NCBI GenBank assembly: GCA_003224135.1
Contig: QHYO01000104.1
Location: forward strand, 1-8,862
From: Acidobacteriota bacterium
GTDB taxonomy: Bacteria > Acidobacteriota > Terriglobia > Acidiferrales > UBA7541
Reading direction: 5' to 3'
DNA length: 8,862 bases
Position numbers and translations under genes: made by a program
Shown here: positions 1-6,265 of the stretch, in pieces
Layout: the number at the start of each line of letters is the position of its first letter
Position numbering within the stretch: position 1 is the stretch's first letter
Notes under the pieces: generated by a model
Told to the model about the DNA's origin: nothing
The model's database searches: none
Seen by the model: only the letters and a program-made list of their open reading frames with translations

Positions 1-973
1 GCTTTGCTGCGAACGGCGGAAATTTCAGCGCCGGCCGCGGCGTCTCTTCATACAAATGAAACAGCCTCTGCGAATTCACCATGCCCGGAACACGAAAGAC
101 CAGCGACTCATCGAGTTCGAATGTCGTCACCAGGCGTTCCACAATCTCCGCGTGCGCGCCGGTTTCAATTTCCAGCCGTACCGCCCAGCCCTTCCGTCGC
201 AGCGCCACCTGTGAGTCGATGGCATCCATCAGGTTGCGCGCTTCTTCTTCCTCCAGATAAAGATTGCTGTTGCGGGTGATGCGAAACGCCGCGGATGCCA
301 GAATTTCGTAACCACGATAAAGTTTCGGCGCATACGCCGAGATTATCTCCTGCAGCGGGACGTAATGAATCGCATTGCCCGGCGCGGGAACGCACAGGAG
401 ACGAGGCAGGGCGCGTGGAACCGTGACCACTCCAAAATACGCTTTGCCATTCCCGCCGCGTCGCCGCCGCAACAAAAACGAAATGCACAGCGCTTTGTTC
501 AACACATGCGGAAATGGATGCGAAGGATCGACCGTCACCGGCGTAAGCATCGGCGCCACGCGCCGATTGTAGAAATTCTTTGCAAACTGCTCTGCCTTTG
601 CGTCGAGTTCGGAAAACCGCAGCACGCGTATCGACTCCATTGCCAGCTGCGGCAACAACTCGTCGTTCAAAGACTTGTACTGGTCGCGGACCAGGGTGTG
701 CATTTCGCGCGTCACCAGCGCCAATTCTTCTTCTGTCGAAAGACCATCGGCACTGCGCTCAGTCGAACCGTGCTCGATTCGCTGCAGAAAACTCGAAACA
801 CGCACTTCCACGAATTCATCAAGATTATTCGCGGTAATCGCCAGGAATTTCACGCGTTCCAGCAGTGGGTTTCCTGGATCGCGCGCTTCTTCCAACACTC
901 GCCGGTTGAAGTCAAGCCATTGCACATGGCGGTTCAAGTAGTAACGCGGGTCATCAAGTAAAATGCGTGGCAT
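1..973 (-). CDS. ppk1: Polyphosphate kinase Ppk1, N-terminal part (cut by window edge)
   Basis: Ppk1 reversibly moves the gamma-phosphate of ATP onto growing inorganic polyphosphate. Reading the minus strand from the ATG at 973-971 gives 324 uninterrupted codons to the left edge. The start MPRILLDDPRYYLNRHVQWL is the classic PPK N-terminal helical domain (roughly residues 1-110, including ITANNLDEFVEVRVSSF). It is followed by the PPK middle domain, with the hallmark APMLTPVTVDPSHPFPHVLN near residues 150-170. The family is about 690 residues long, so a little under half is present. The catalytic histidines and C-terminal domains lie outside the window and cannot be checked. A GGAAG Shine-Dalgarno motif sits 6 bases before the start (980-984), supporting this ATG. 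The gene is divergent from the esterase at 1184. Family assignment is secure. Confidence 0.95.
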   Translation of the reverse strand, partial: MPRILLDDPRYYLNRHVQWLDFNRRVLEEARDPGNPLLERVKFLAITANNLDEFVEVRVSSFLQRIEHGSTERSADGLSTEEELALVTREMHTLVRDQYKSLNDELLPQLAMESIRVLRFSELDAKAEQFAKNFYNRRVAPMLTPVTVDPSHPFPHVLNKALCISFLLRRRRGGNGKAYFGVVTVPRALPRLLCVPAPGNAIHYVPLQEIISAYAPKLYRGYEILASAAFRITRNSNLYLEEEEARNLMDAIDSQVALRRKGWAVRLEIETGAHAEIVERLVTTFELDESLVFRVPGMVNSQRLFHLYEETPRPALKFPPFAAK

Positions 974-1183
974 GGTCAGCTTCCAGAAACGCCCTTAGGG
1001 AACTGCTAGTGTGTAGGAGAATTTGTTACTGCGAGATGAAAGCTAGGCACACTAAGCCCTCGATTTCTCCGGCTCCGAAGCCCAAATGCCAGCTTGCTCC
1101 AGCGAACACAGAATGATGTAACATGCCTCGGCGCAAACGCTCGGACTTCAAGGATTCCACACCAAAGCGGCGCAGGGTGAACC
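974..1183. promoter_or_regulatory. Divergent intergenic region between ppk1 and the esterase
   Basis: These 210 bp separate two divergently transcribed genes, so promoters for both should lie here. On the plus strand the best -10 candidate is TGTAAC at 1117-1122, preceded by TG plus one base (extended -10 form), with a poor -35 (TTGCTC, 1094-1099) 17 bp upstream. I see no strong sigma-70 pair for ppk1. A perfect 7-bp inverted repeat, TAGTGTG (1007-1013) and CACACTA (1048-1054), has a 34-base spacer. It could be an operator half-site pair or chance. No ORF here looks coding. Confidence 0.35.
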
Positions 1184-2293
1184 ATGAAACGAACGCCTCT
1201 TACTCTCGCAATCCTGTTCCTGGCCTTAACGGCCTCATCGCAGAATACAAGATCGCAAACGCAACCTCCGCCAGTCGTTTCACCCGAGGTCCATGCCGAC
1301 CGCAGCGTGACGTTCCGCTTCCGCGCGCCCAACGTGAAAGAAGTTGCCGTCTCCATCGAAGGCTCCAGCAAGCCCTTGCCCATGCAAAAAGATGATCAGG
1401 GCGTGTGGAGCGTCACCACCGATCCGCTCGCGCCGGATTATTACGGCTACTCGTTCATCGCCGACGGTGTCGGCCTCTTCGATCACTTTCTCTATCGCGC
1501 CAGCGAAATGCATGTCCCCGGAGCGGCATCTCTTTCCTGGGAGATCGGCGCAGTCCCTCATGGCGAAATCCATCATCATTTCTACAAATCTGGCGTGGTA
1601 GGCGACGATCGCGGCTTTTTCGTTTATACCCCGCCCGGCTACGACCCTCGCGGCAATCAAACCTATCCCGTCCTCTATCTGCTGCACGGATTCAGTGACG
1701 ACGCGAGCGCGTGGACCGCTGTCGGCCGCGCGAACGTGATTCTCGACAATCTGATCGCGCAAGGCAAAGCCAAGCCGATGCTGATTGTCATGCCGCTCGG
1801 CTACGGCGAGCCAAAGGTTCTCGAGCCCCATTCCGGTGTCTTCCACGATCCCGTCATCACGCAAAGAAACTTCGACAAATTTCGCGAAGCCCTGCTCACC
1901 GAAGTAATTCCACAAGTCGAATCGGCTTATCTCGTCAAAAAAGAACGCAATGCTCGCGCTATCGCCGGCCTCTCCATGGGCGGCTCTGAATCTTTGCTCA
2001 CTGGCCTGAATACGTTGAATCAATTCGCTTGGATCGGTGCGTTTAGCTCAGGCGGCATCTCCCCGGAGTTCGCCAAAGACTTCCCGGCGCTGGACTCCAA
2101 CTCCAATCAACAAATCCGCTTGCTCTGGATTGCTTGCGGCACCGACGATCATCTCATCGATCTCAATCGAAATTTCCGCAACTGGCTCGCGTCCAAAGGC
2201 ATCAAGCACACGGACATCGAAACTCCCGGCGCCCACACCTGGATGGTCTGGCGCCGCAACCTCACGGAGTTTGCTCCGCTCCTCTTTCGTTGA
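1184..2293 (+). CDS. Exported esterase, Fes/IroE-like alpha/beta-hydrolase with N-terminal early-set domain
   Basis: 369 residues. Residues 1-20 form a signal peptide (a short basic start, then LTLAILFLALTASS), so the enzyme is probably periplasmic or secreted. Residues about 30-115 resemble the CBM48/isoamylase-type early-set domain (VTFRFRAPNVKEVAVSIEG; YYGYSFIADG). Residues about 125-369 are an enterochelin-esterase/feruloyl-esterase (esterase D) hydrolase: FFVYTPPGYD, then YPVLYLLHGFSDDASAW with the oxyanion-hole HG, then the nucleophile elbow GLSMGG with Ser264. The probable acid is Asp321 or Asp322 (CGTDDH), and the catalytic His is His351 (PGAHTW). The triad is complete. The ATG at 1184 follows AGGGTGA (1174-1180). 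The true substrate (acetylated or feruloylated polysaccharide, siderophore ester or other) cannot be told from sequence. The gene stands alone, with a poorly coding region downstream and no obvious terminator. Confidence 0.9.
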   Translation: MKRTPLTLAILFLALTASSQNTRSQTQPPPVVSPEVHADRSVTFRFRAPNVKEVAVSIEGSSKPLPMQKDDQGVWSVTTDPLAPDYYGYSFIADGVGLFDHFLYRASEMHVPGAASLSWEIGAVPHGEIHHHFYKSGVVGDDRGFFVYTPPGYDPRGNQTYPVLYLLHGFSDDASAWTAVGRANVILDNLIAQGKAKPMLIVMPLGYGEPKVLEPHSGVFHDPVITQRNFDKFREALLTEVIPQVESAYLVKKERNARAIAGLSMGGSESLLTGLNTLNQFAWIGAFSSGGISPEFAKDFPALDSNSNQQIRLLWIACGTDDHLIDLNRNFRNWLASKGIKHTDIETPGAHTWMVWRRNLTEFAPLLFR

Positions 2294-2389
2294 AGCTCTT
2301 GTGCTTGCCGGTAACTAGAGCGTAGTGTGCGAGAAGAAAATTCGTCAGGGTGAGCGTTTCCCCAGGATCTCAACGCTTATAGGCGCCCA

Positions 2390-2668
2390 TCATCTCGAAT
2401 TCCAAAGTACCTGGCATGCTCGTTTCGCCAGCGGCTGAGTCAGGCGTGACCCATCGACCGCGTGACGCCGTTGAAACTCCTCGAGCCACCGGAACCATTC
2501 GTTGCTTCCGACCATGGGCCGTTCCGCTTGTGGAATGAGGAAGTACTCTTTAAACAGCCATCGATCAATTGACCTGTCGTCTGACATGCAAACACCGTAC
2601 TCGCCCTGCGCGGAGGGCCCTTTCCTCAGTTTCTGTTCCCCAGCAGAAAGCGATGACTTTGCTAGCAA
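2390..2668 (-). CDS. Small hypothetical protein (uncertain)
   Basis: I do not recognise this. The frame is open for 92 codons from a TTG at 2668, with an internal ATG at 2587 (65 codons, MSDDRSIDRWLFKEYF) as an alternative start. The sequence from the ATG onward looks protein-like: charged and aromatic, helical (SNEWFRWLEEFQRRHAVDG), with a basic C-terminus. Neither start has a good Shine-Dalgarno motif, which lowers confidence. No signal peptide or membrane segment is seen. It lies 50 bp downstream of another small minus-strand ORF (2719-2994), so the two could be a small operon. Both sit alone in a poorly coding stretch and could equally be remnants. Confidence 0.3.
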   Translation of the reverse strand: MLAKSSLSAGEQKLRKGPSAQGEYGVCMSDDRSIDRWLFKEYFLIPQAERPMVGSNEWFRWLEEFQRRHAVDGSRLTQPLAKRACQVLWNSR

Positions 2669-2718
2669 CGCAGTTCTGACGCCGCATTCTCAATTCCAAG
2701 TCGTTCACAGTCCCACTG

Positions 2719-2994
2719 CTACTCGTCGCGCCGTCCGTCTTTCATGTGTTTTCTGAAATTGTGCGCGATCTGATTGTTGTAAGCCGCTTCGGTAACCGTT
2801 TTTTCTATCTCCGAGCCCGTCAGATATTTGAAGCTTGGTTTCAGCTCCGCCGTGGCGTCAAACGCCAACTTGGAGGTTGGACGTGTGAGCTGGCCGTCCG
2901 CATCGGCGTTCATGCTATTCATCGTCCAGAGGCGCACCAGAAGTTGTTCCTGGTCCCTTTCGGGGTTGTGTTGCCACTTTCTAATAAAGTTCAT
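2719..2994 (-). CDS. Small hypothetical protein
   Basis: 91 codons from ATG (2994-2992) to TAG. I do not recognise the family. Composition is that of a soluble, mostly helical, charged protein (MNFIRKWQHNPERDQEQLL at the start; KYLTGSEIEKTVTEAAYNN and a basic HNFRKHMKDGRRDE tail). Codons look like normal coding DNA, with many GCG, CTG, GAC and AAC codons. The antisense ORF at 2746-3060 has the Arg/Phe/Val-rich look of a shadow. An AAGGA motif lies 11 bases before the ATG, slightly long but usable. An in-frame TAG at 3019-3021 prevents a longer version. No signal peptide, no cysteine pairs and no visible DNA-binding motif. Confidence 0.4.
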   Translation of the reverse strand: MNFIRKWQHNPERDQEQLLVRLWTMNSMNADADGQLTRPTSKLAFDATAELKPSFKYLTGSEIEKTVTEAAYNNQIAHNFRKHMKDGRRDE

Positions 2995-3151
2995 GGCGCA
3001 ATTCGTCCTTCGATGACGCTAAAATTAGGGAGGCGCGAGGTGCGCCAACTCCAGAATTAAAGCCATGCAGGAACGGCGTCAACTGTACTGAAGACTAGAA
3101 TTGCGAACTGGCCGGACGAACAGGTAGAAAAGAATTTAGGAAGCTAACACA

Positions 3152-3480
3152 TCAGTTAAATATCGAGCCGTCCGTCTCCCGCAACAAATCTTCAAATGCG
3201 ATCACCTTGTCGCACGCGTTCCAAGCAGGTTTGCGTCAAGCAGAAGGCGGCGGGGTGGTGGCGAGACGCGTTCGGGCAACATGGGAACATCGCTTGAGGT
3301 AGCGCCCGATTGCTGCAGTTTGTTGGCGTGGTCCACTAAATCGTCCGCGGCCTTCAGATCTTTGGCCCTTGCCGCAGGTGTTGTCTGGAGATCCGCCCCT
3401 GTAAACAGTCACAGAACCGGCGGTAAAGCCTTGTAAAGGTTTTGTCACCGCCAGCGGCAACGCGCTGCCCCTAGAAGTTG
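3152..3480 (-). pseudogene. Possible decayed, frameshifted gene of unknown function
   Basis: On the minus strand one frame (about 3480 to 3400) reads ALPLAVTKPLQGFTAGSVTV. The next frame (about 3410 down to 3196) reads DLQTTPAARAKDLKAADDLV and continues HANKLQQSG, DVPMLPERV and LLLDANLL. The first frame then resumes with AWNACDKVIAFEDLLRETDG and ends at TGA (3152-3154). Each piece looks more protein-like than the alternatives, and the first switch falls at a GGGG run, a typical indel site. I do not recognise the product. This is inference from protein-like composition only; chance open frames in GC-rich DNA could mimic it. Confidence 0.22.
3419..3452 (+). other. Two-part hairpin in the leader region of the Mo-hydroxylase operon
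   Basis: An outer stem GGCGGT (3419-3424) / ACCGCC (3447-3452) encloses an inner stem AAAGCCTT (3425-3432) / AAGGTTTT (3436-3443). The inner stem is 8 pairs including one G-U, with a 3-base GTA loop. Three unpaired bases (3444-3446) lie on the 3' side. There is no T-run on either side in either orientation, so it is not an ordinary intrinsic terminator. It ends 90 bp before the first gene's start, where a leader RNA structure would lie if transcription starts upstream. Confidence 0.35.
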
Positions 3481-3492
3481 GAGAAGTTGGAG
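3473..3492 (+). repeat. 9-bp direct tandem duplication
   Basis: AGAAGTTGG occurs at 3473-3481 and again at 3482-3490, followed by AG of a third unit. It lies about 50 bp before the Fe-S subunit start. It is most simply explained by replication slippage. Confidence 0.6.
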
Positions 3493-3542
3493 TCCTGTAC
3501 AGCCACCGGCTCTTGTCTTCGCTTTCGCTAGAGGGCAAACTG

Positions 3543-4100
3543 ATGGCGAATACACCAAGCGGACGGGATGCGAGAGGATTCGAGGATCAGATGGCCGGGC
3601 CAATCCACGCACAAATCAACGGAAAGAGCCGAGCGTTTGCATCCGAACCCGAAACCTCCCTGCTGTTTGCGCTGCGCGAAGGGCTTGGACTGACCGGAAC
3701 CAAGTACGGTTGCGGTGAAGGCCAGTGTGGCGCTTGCACCATCCTGCTGAATGGCGTGCCGCGACGATCCTGCCAACTCTCCGTCAGCGACGCTGCGGGA
3801 AAATCCATTGTCACCATTGAAGGTTTCGAACACAACGGCCAACTGCATCCCGTGCAGCAGGCGTTTCTCGATCAAGGCGCGTTTCAGTGCGCTTATTGCA
3901 CTTCCGGAATGATCGTAAGCAGTGTGGCCCTGCTGCAGAAAAATCCCAATCCCAGCACCACGGAGATTGTGCAGGCCTTGCAAGGAAATATATGCCGTTG
4001 CGGAACGCATCCGCGAATCGTGGCGGCCGTCGAGCAGGCGGCCAGAGCGATGCATCGAAGCACGCCCCAGGGAACTGGTCCTAAAGGAAGCGGACAATGA
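3543..4100 (+). CDS. [2Fe-2S] subunit of a molybdenum hydroxylase (IorA/CoxS-like)
   Basis: 185 residues; the small electron-transfer subunit of a xanthine-oxidase-family enzyme. It relays electrons from the Mo centre of the partner subunit. Residues about 20-95 are the plant-ferredoxin-like domain, with Cys57, Cys62, Cys65 and Cys77 (YGCGEGQCGAC, then RRSC). Residues about 100-170 are the four-helix [2Fe-2S]-binding domain, with Cys116, Cys119, Cys151 and Cys153 (FQCAYCTSGM; GNICRCGTHPRI). All eight ligands are present. The ATG at 3543 is preceded by GAGGG (3531-3535, 7-base spacing). An ATG at 3591 with GAGG 5 bases upstream is a real alternative and would give a 169-residue protein closer to the usual family length. 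A TTG at 3513 is unlikely. No signal peptide of its own, so it probably travels with the Tat-tagged partner. Its TGA overlaps the next ATG (ATGA, 4097-4100), indicating translational coupling. Confidence 0.92.
   Translation: MANTPSGRDARGFEDQMAGPIHAQINGKSRAFASEPETSLLFALREGLGLTGTKYGCGEGQCGACTILLNGVPRRSCQLSVSDAAGKSIVTIEGFEHNGQLHPVQQAFLDQGAFQCAYCTSGMIVSSVALLQKNPNPSTTEIVQALQGNICRCGTHPRIVAAVEQAARAMHRSTPQGTGPKGSGQ
4083..4090 (+). promoter_or_regulatory. Ribosome binding site of the Mo-subunit gene
   Basis: AAAGGAAG lies 6 bases before the ATG at 4097, inside the end of the preceding gene. It marks 4097, not 4337, as the true start of the large subunit. No comparable motif precedes 4337. Confidence 0.7.
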
Positions 4101-4291
4101 CCGCCGCACCGGCAAAATTTGTTCTCGAGCCGGAGCGCTACGAGATCGGGTCGAACGCGCTGCATCACTTCAGCCTGCAACGACGCGAATTTTTCAAAAT
4201 GCTGGGCAAGGGAATCGCAATCTTCAGCGTGTCACCGAATGCGGTGGCCGGCCAGGAATCCGGCGGACGACGAGGCAATCGCGATCAGTAA
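4097..4291 (+). CDS. Tat signal segment of the Mo subunit, cut off by an in-frame stop
   Basis: 64 residues ending in TAA. Residues 28-37 are a twin-arginine motif (QRREFFKMLG, Arg29-Arg30). A hydrophobic stretch follows (GIAIFSVSP, 39-47), then a plausible AVA signal-peptidase site at 49-51. The start has a good RBS and overlaps the previous stop. This is not an independent gene. The same frame continues straight after the TAA with QPKDISSWLHINDDG, which is normal sequence for IorB-like proteins, and runs on into the catalytic body. As drawn, this ORF would make only an export signal with nothing to export. Confidence 0.75.
   Translation: MTAAPAKFVLEPERYEIGSNALHHFSLQRREFFKMLGKGIAIFSVSPNAVAGQESGGRRGNRDQ
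4289..4291 (+). other. In-frame TAA interrupting the Mo-subunit gene
   Basis: Codon 65 of the reconstructed 722-residue subunit is TAA, between CAG (4286-4288) and CAA (4292-4294). Both sides are in one frame, so no frameshift is needed. A single C-to-T change of CAA to TAA would explain it. The remaining 657 codons have no other stop. Confidence 0.85.
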
Positions 4292-4336
4292 CAACCAAAA
4301 GATATTTCGTCCTGGCTGCATATCAACGACGACGGT

Positions 4337-6265
4337 ATGGTGACCGTCTTCACCGGCAAGGTCGAGGTCGGCCAGAACACTCGCACTACCCTGGCCCAGT
4401 CTGTTGCCGACGAATTGCGTGTTCCGCTCTCGAGCATTCGCATGGTGATGGGCGACACCGCGCTGACACCGTTCGATATGGGCACATTCGGCAGTCGCTC
4501 GACGCCCTACATGTCGCCGCAGCTTCGGCGAGTGGCTTCCGCCGCGCGGGACTTGCTGCTCGAACAAGCCTCCGCCGAATGGAAAACGCCGGCGGACAAG
4601 TTGCTAGCGAACGACGGAAAAATTACAAACCCTGCCTCTGGAGCAACGCTCACTTACGGGCAGCTCGCGCAGCGAAAAACGCTAGCTCGCGAAATTCCCG
4701 ATGCAGATCCGGTGACTCCGCCCGATCAGTGGACCATCGCCGGCAAACCCGTGCCTAAAGTGGATGCGCGGGCATTTGTCACGGGGCAGCATCAATACAC
4801 TCCCGATTTGCGCCCGGCTAATTTGTTGCACGGAAAAGTTTTGCGGCCAGCTTCGTTTGGAGCAACTCTCGTTTCGGCCGACTTGGCCGCAGCGAAGGCG
4901 ATGCCAGGAGTCGTCGTGGTTCGCGATGAGAATTTCGTCGCGGTTGCAGCACCGACCGAGCGTTCGGCAGAAAAGGCAATTGCCGTGATACACGCCGACT
5001 CGATAACTACACCGCAGACCTCAAGCAACCAGCTCTATTCCTACCTGAAAAAGAACCTGGAAACTGACGGCGAACATCAGCAGCCACACGAAAAGGGTTC
5101 TGTTGTGAATGGCCTCACCGCTGCCACGCACCGTCTGGAGCAAACGTATAACGTCGCATACATCGCGCACGCACCACTTGAGCCGCGTGCAGCGCTCGCC
5201 GAATGGAAAGACGAAAAATTAACCGTGTGGACTGGAACGCAAAGACCCTTCGGTGTTCAGGAAGAATTGTCAGCCGCGCTGCACATTCCAAAAGACCGCG
5301 TGCGCGTGATTGTTCCCGATACCGGTTCGGCCTACGGAGGCAAGCACACTGGCGATGCGGCGCTTGAGGCCGCTCGGCTTGCGCGCGCTGCGAATCGTCC
5401 CGTAAAAATTGTTTGGACGCGCGAAGAGGAATTCGCGTGGGCGTATTTTCGGCCCGCTGGCGTAATTGAAATCAAGAGCGGAATTTCCTCCGATGGAAAA
5501 CTGAGCGCGTGGGAATTTCACAACTACAATTCCGGTGCTTCGGGAATCCAAACTCCGTACGATGTCGCGAACCAACGGATTCAGTTTCACCCCGTGAATT
5601 CGCCTCTACGGCAAGGTTCCTACCGCGGTCTTGCCGCGACGGCAAATCATTTTGCGCGCGAATCGCACATGGATGAGCTGGCCCACGCGGCGCAAATCGA
5701 TCCGCTGGAATTTCGTCTGAGGAATCTTTCCGATGCGAGATTGCGAGCCGTTTTCGAAAGTGCGGCGAAAACGTTCGGCTGGCCGCGAAGGAAAATACAA
5801 ACCAGCCAGGGATTTGGAATGGGCGGCGGAGTGGAAAAAAATGGATACGTCGCGACCTGCGCGGAAATCGCCGTCGATCAAAATTCCGGCGACGTTCGCG
5901 TTGTGCGCATCGTCACCGCGTTTGAATGCGGCGCAATCGTGAATCCGGACGGCCTGCGCAATCAGGTCATCGGAGCAAACATTATGGGACTGGGCGGGGC
6001 GCTGTTTGAAGCGATAGAATTTGAAAATGGCCGCATCTTGAATCCGCGCTTTGCGCAATATCGCCTGCCGCGCTTCCGCGATATTCCGGAAATCGAAGCC
6101 GTGCTGATTGACCGAAAAGATATTCCACCTGCTGGGGCAGGTGAAACTCCCATCGTGGGATTGGCGCCTGCAATCGGCAACGCAATTTTCGATGCGACGG
6201 GAATTCGCTTACGAAATTTACCGCTCGTTCCGCGCGGCCTGAAGTCTCTGAAGACCTCCGCATGA
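4337..6265 (+). CDS. Molybdopterin-binding catalytic subunit of a molybdenum hydroxylase (IorB/CoxL-like), interrupted gene
   Basis: The body is 642 residues from ATG 4337. Coding similarity begins earlier, at 4292 in the same frame, so the intact gene is probably 4097-6265 with a stop at codon 65. Domain order is that of isoquinoline-1-oxidoreductase-type subunits. First comes an N-terminal MoCo-binding segment (FTGKVEVGQN; MGTFGSRSTPYMSPQLRR, residues about 1-80). Then the aldehyde-oxidase a/b hammerhead (about 135-222). Then the main MoCo-binding domain (GSAYGGKHTGDAALEAA near 330; SYRGLAATANHFARESHMDE near 428; GGGVEKNGYVATC near 496). The catalytic glutamate is Glu603 in AGAGETPIVG. The enzyme would hydroxylate an aldehyde or N-heterocycle, but the substrate cannot be inferred. 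No FAD subunit and no XdhC-type maturation factor are nearby. The ATG at 4337 has no RBS, and a product started there would lack the Tat signal and the first strand. The last codons overlap the next gene (ATGA, 6262-6265). Confidence 0.85.
   Translation: MVTVFTGKVEVGQNTRTTLAQSVADELRVPLSSIRMVMGDTALTPFDMGTFGSRSTPYMSPQLRRVASAARDLLLEQASAEWKTPADKLLANDGKITNPASGATLTYGQLAQRKTLAREIPDADPVTPPDQWTIAGKPVPKVDARAFVTGQHQYTPDLRPANLLHGKVLRPASFGATLVSADLAAAKAMPGVVVVRDENFVAVAAPTERSAEKAIAVIHADSITTPQTSSNQLYSYLKKNLETDGEHQQPHEKGSVVNGLTAATHRLEQTYNVAYIAHAPLEPRAALAEWKDEKLTVWTGTQRPFGVQEELSAALHIPKDRVRVIVPDTGSAYGGKHTGDAALEAARLARAANRPVKIVWTREEEFAWAYFRPAGVIEIKSGISSDGKLSAWEFHNYNSGASGIQTPYDVANQRIQFHPVNSPLRQGSYRGLAATANHFARESHMDELAHAAQIDPLEFRLRNLSDARLRAVFESAAKTFGWPRRKIQTSQGFGMGGGVEKNGYVATCAEIAVDQNSGDVRVVRIVTAFECGAIVNPDGLRNQVIGANIMGLGGALFEAIEFENGRILNPRFAQYRLPRFRDIPEIEAVLIDRKDIPPAGAGETPIVGLAPAIGNAIFDATGIRLRNLPLVPRGLKSLKTSA

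Larger units (their letters stand above)
2995..3542. other. Poorly coding region upstream of the molybdenum hydroxylase operon
   Basis: This 548-bp stretch has no intact gene that I can support. It contains a short GC hairpin (GGCGC at 3032-3036, GCGCC at 3042-3046) without a T-run. It also holds a minus-strand segment that translates convincingly only if two frame changes are allowed (3152-3480), a strong two-part hairpin at 3419-3452, and a 9-bp tandem duplication at 3473-3492. The promoter of the downstream operon should lie here, but I find no clear -35/-10 pair. The best is TTGTCT (3381-3386) with TAAACA (3402-3407) at a short 15-bp spacing, which is weak. Confidence 0.4.

Noticed and set aside
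365..961. 198-codon plus-strand ORF
   Set aside because: Antisense to the clear ppk1 frame; Arg/His/Gln-rich composition typical of a shadow ORF.
1280..2023. 247-codon minus-strand ORF
   Set aside because: Lies entirely antisense to the esterase, which has a complete signal peptide and catalytic triad.
2295..2321. GCTCT/AGAGC inverted repeat after the esterase as a terminator
   Set aside because: Only 5 pairs, a long loop and no T-run.
3032..3046. GGCGC/GCGCC hairpin as a terminator
   Set aside because: Five-pair stem, no following T-run on the plus strand and only a distant T-rich stretch on the minus strand.
2746..3060. 104-codon plus-strand ORF
   Set aside because: Antisense to the 2719-2994 ORF, whose composition is more protein-like; no RBS.
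3196..3225. Toxin PIN-domain start suggested by RRLLLDANLL on the minus strand
   Set aside because: The motif occurs at the end, not the start, of the open segment, and no downstream PIN acidic residues follow in frame.
3528..4115. 195-codon minus-strand ORF
   Set aside because: Exact antisense of the Fe-S subunit, whose eight cysteine ligands make the sense frame certain.
3922..4758. 278-codon plus-strand ORF spanning the in-frame stop at 4289
   Set aside because: Considered as evidence of a programmed frameshift around the stop, but its translation is Arg-rich and unlike any Mo-hydroxylase; the correct frame simply continues after the TAA.
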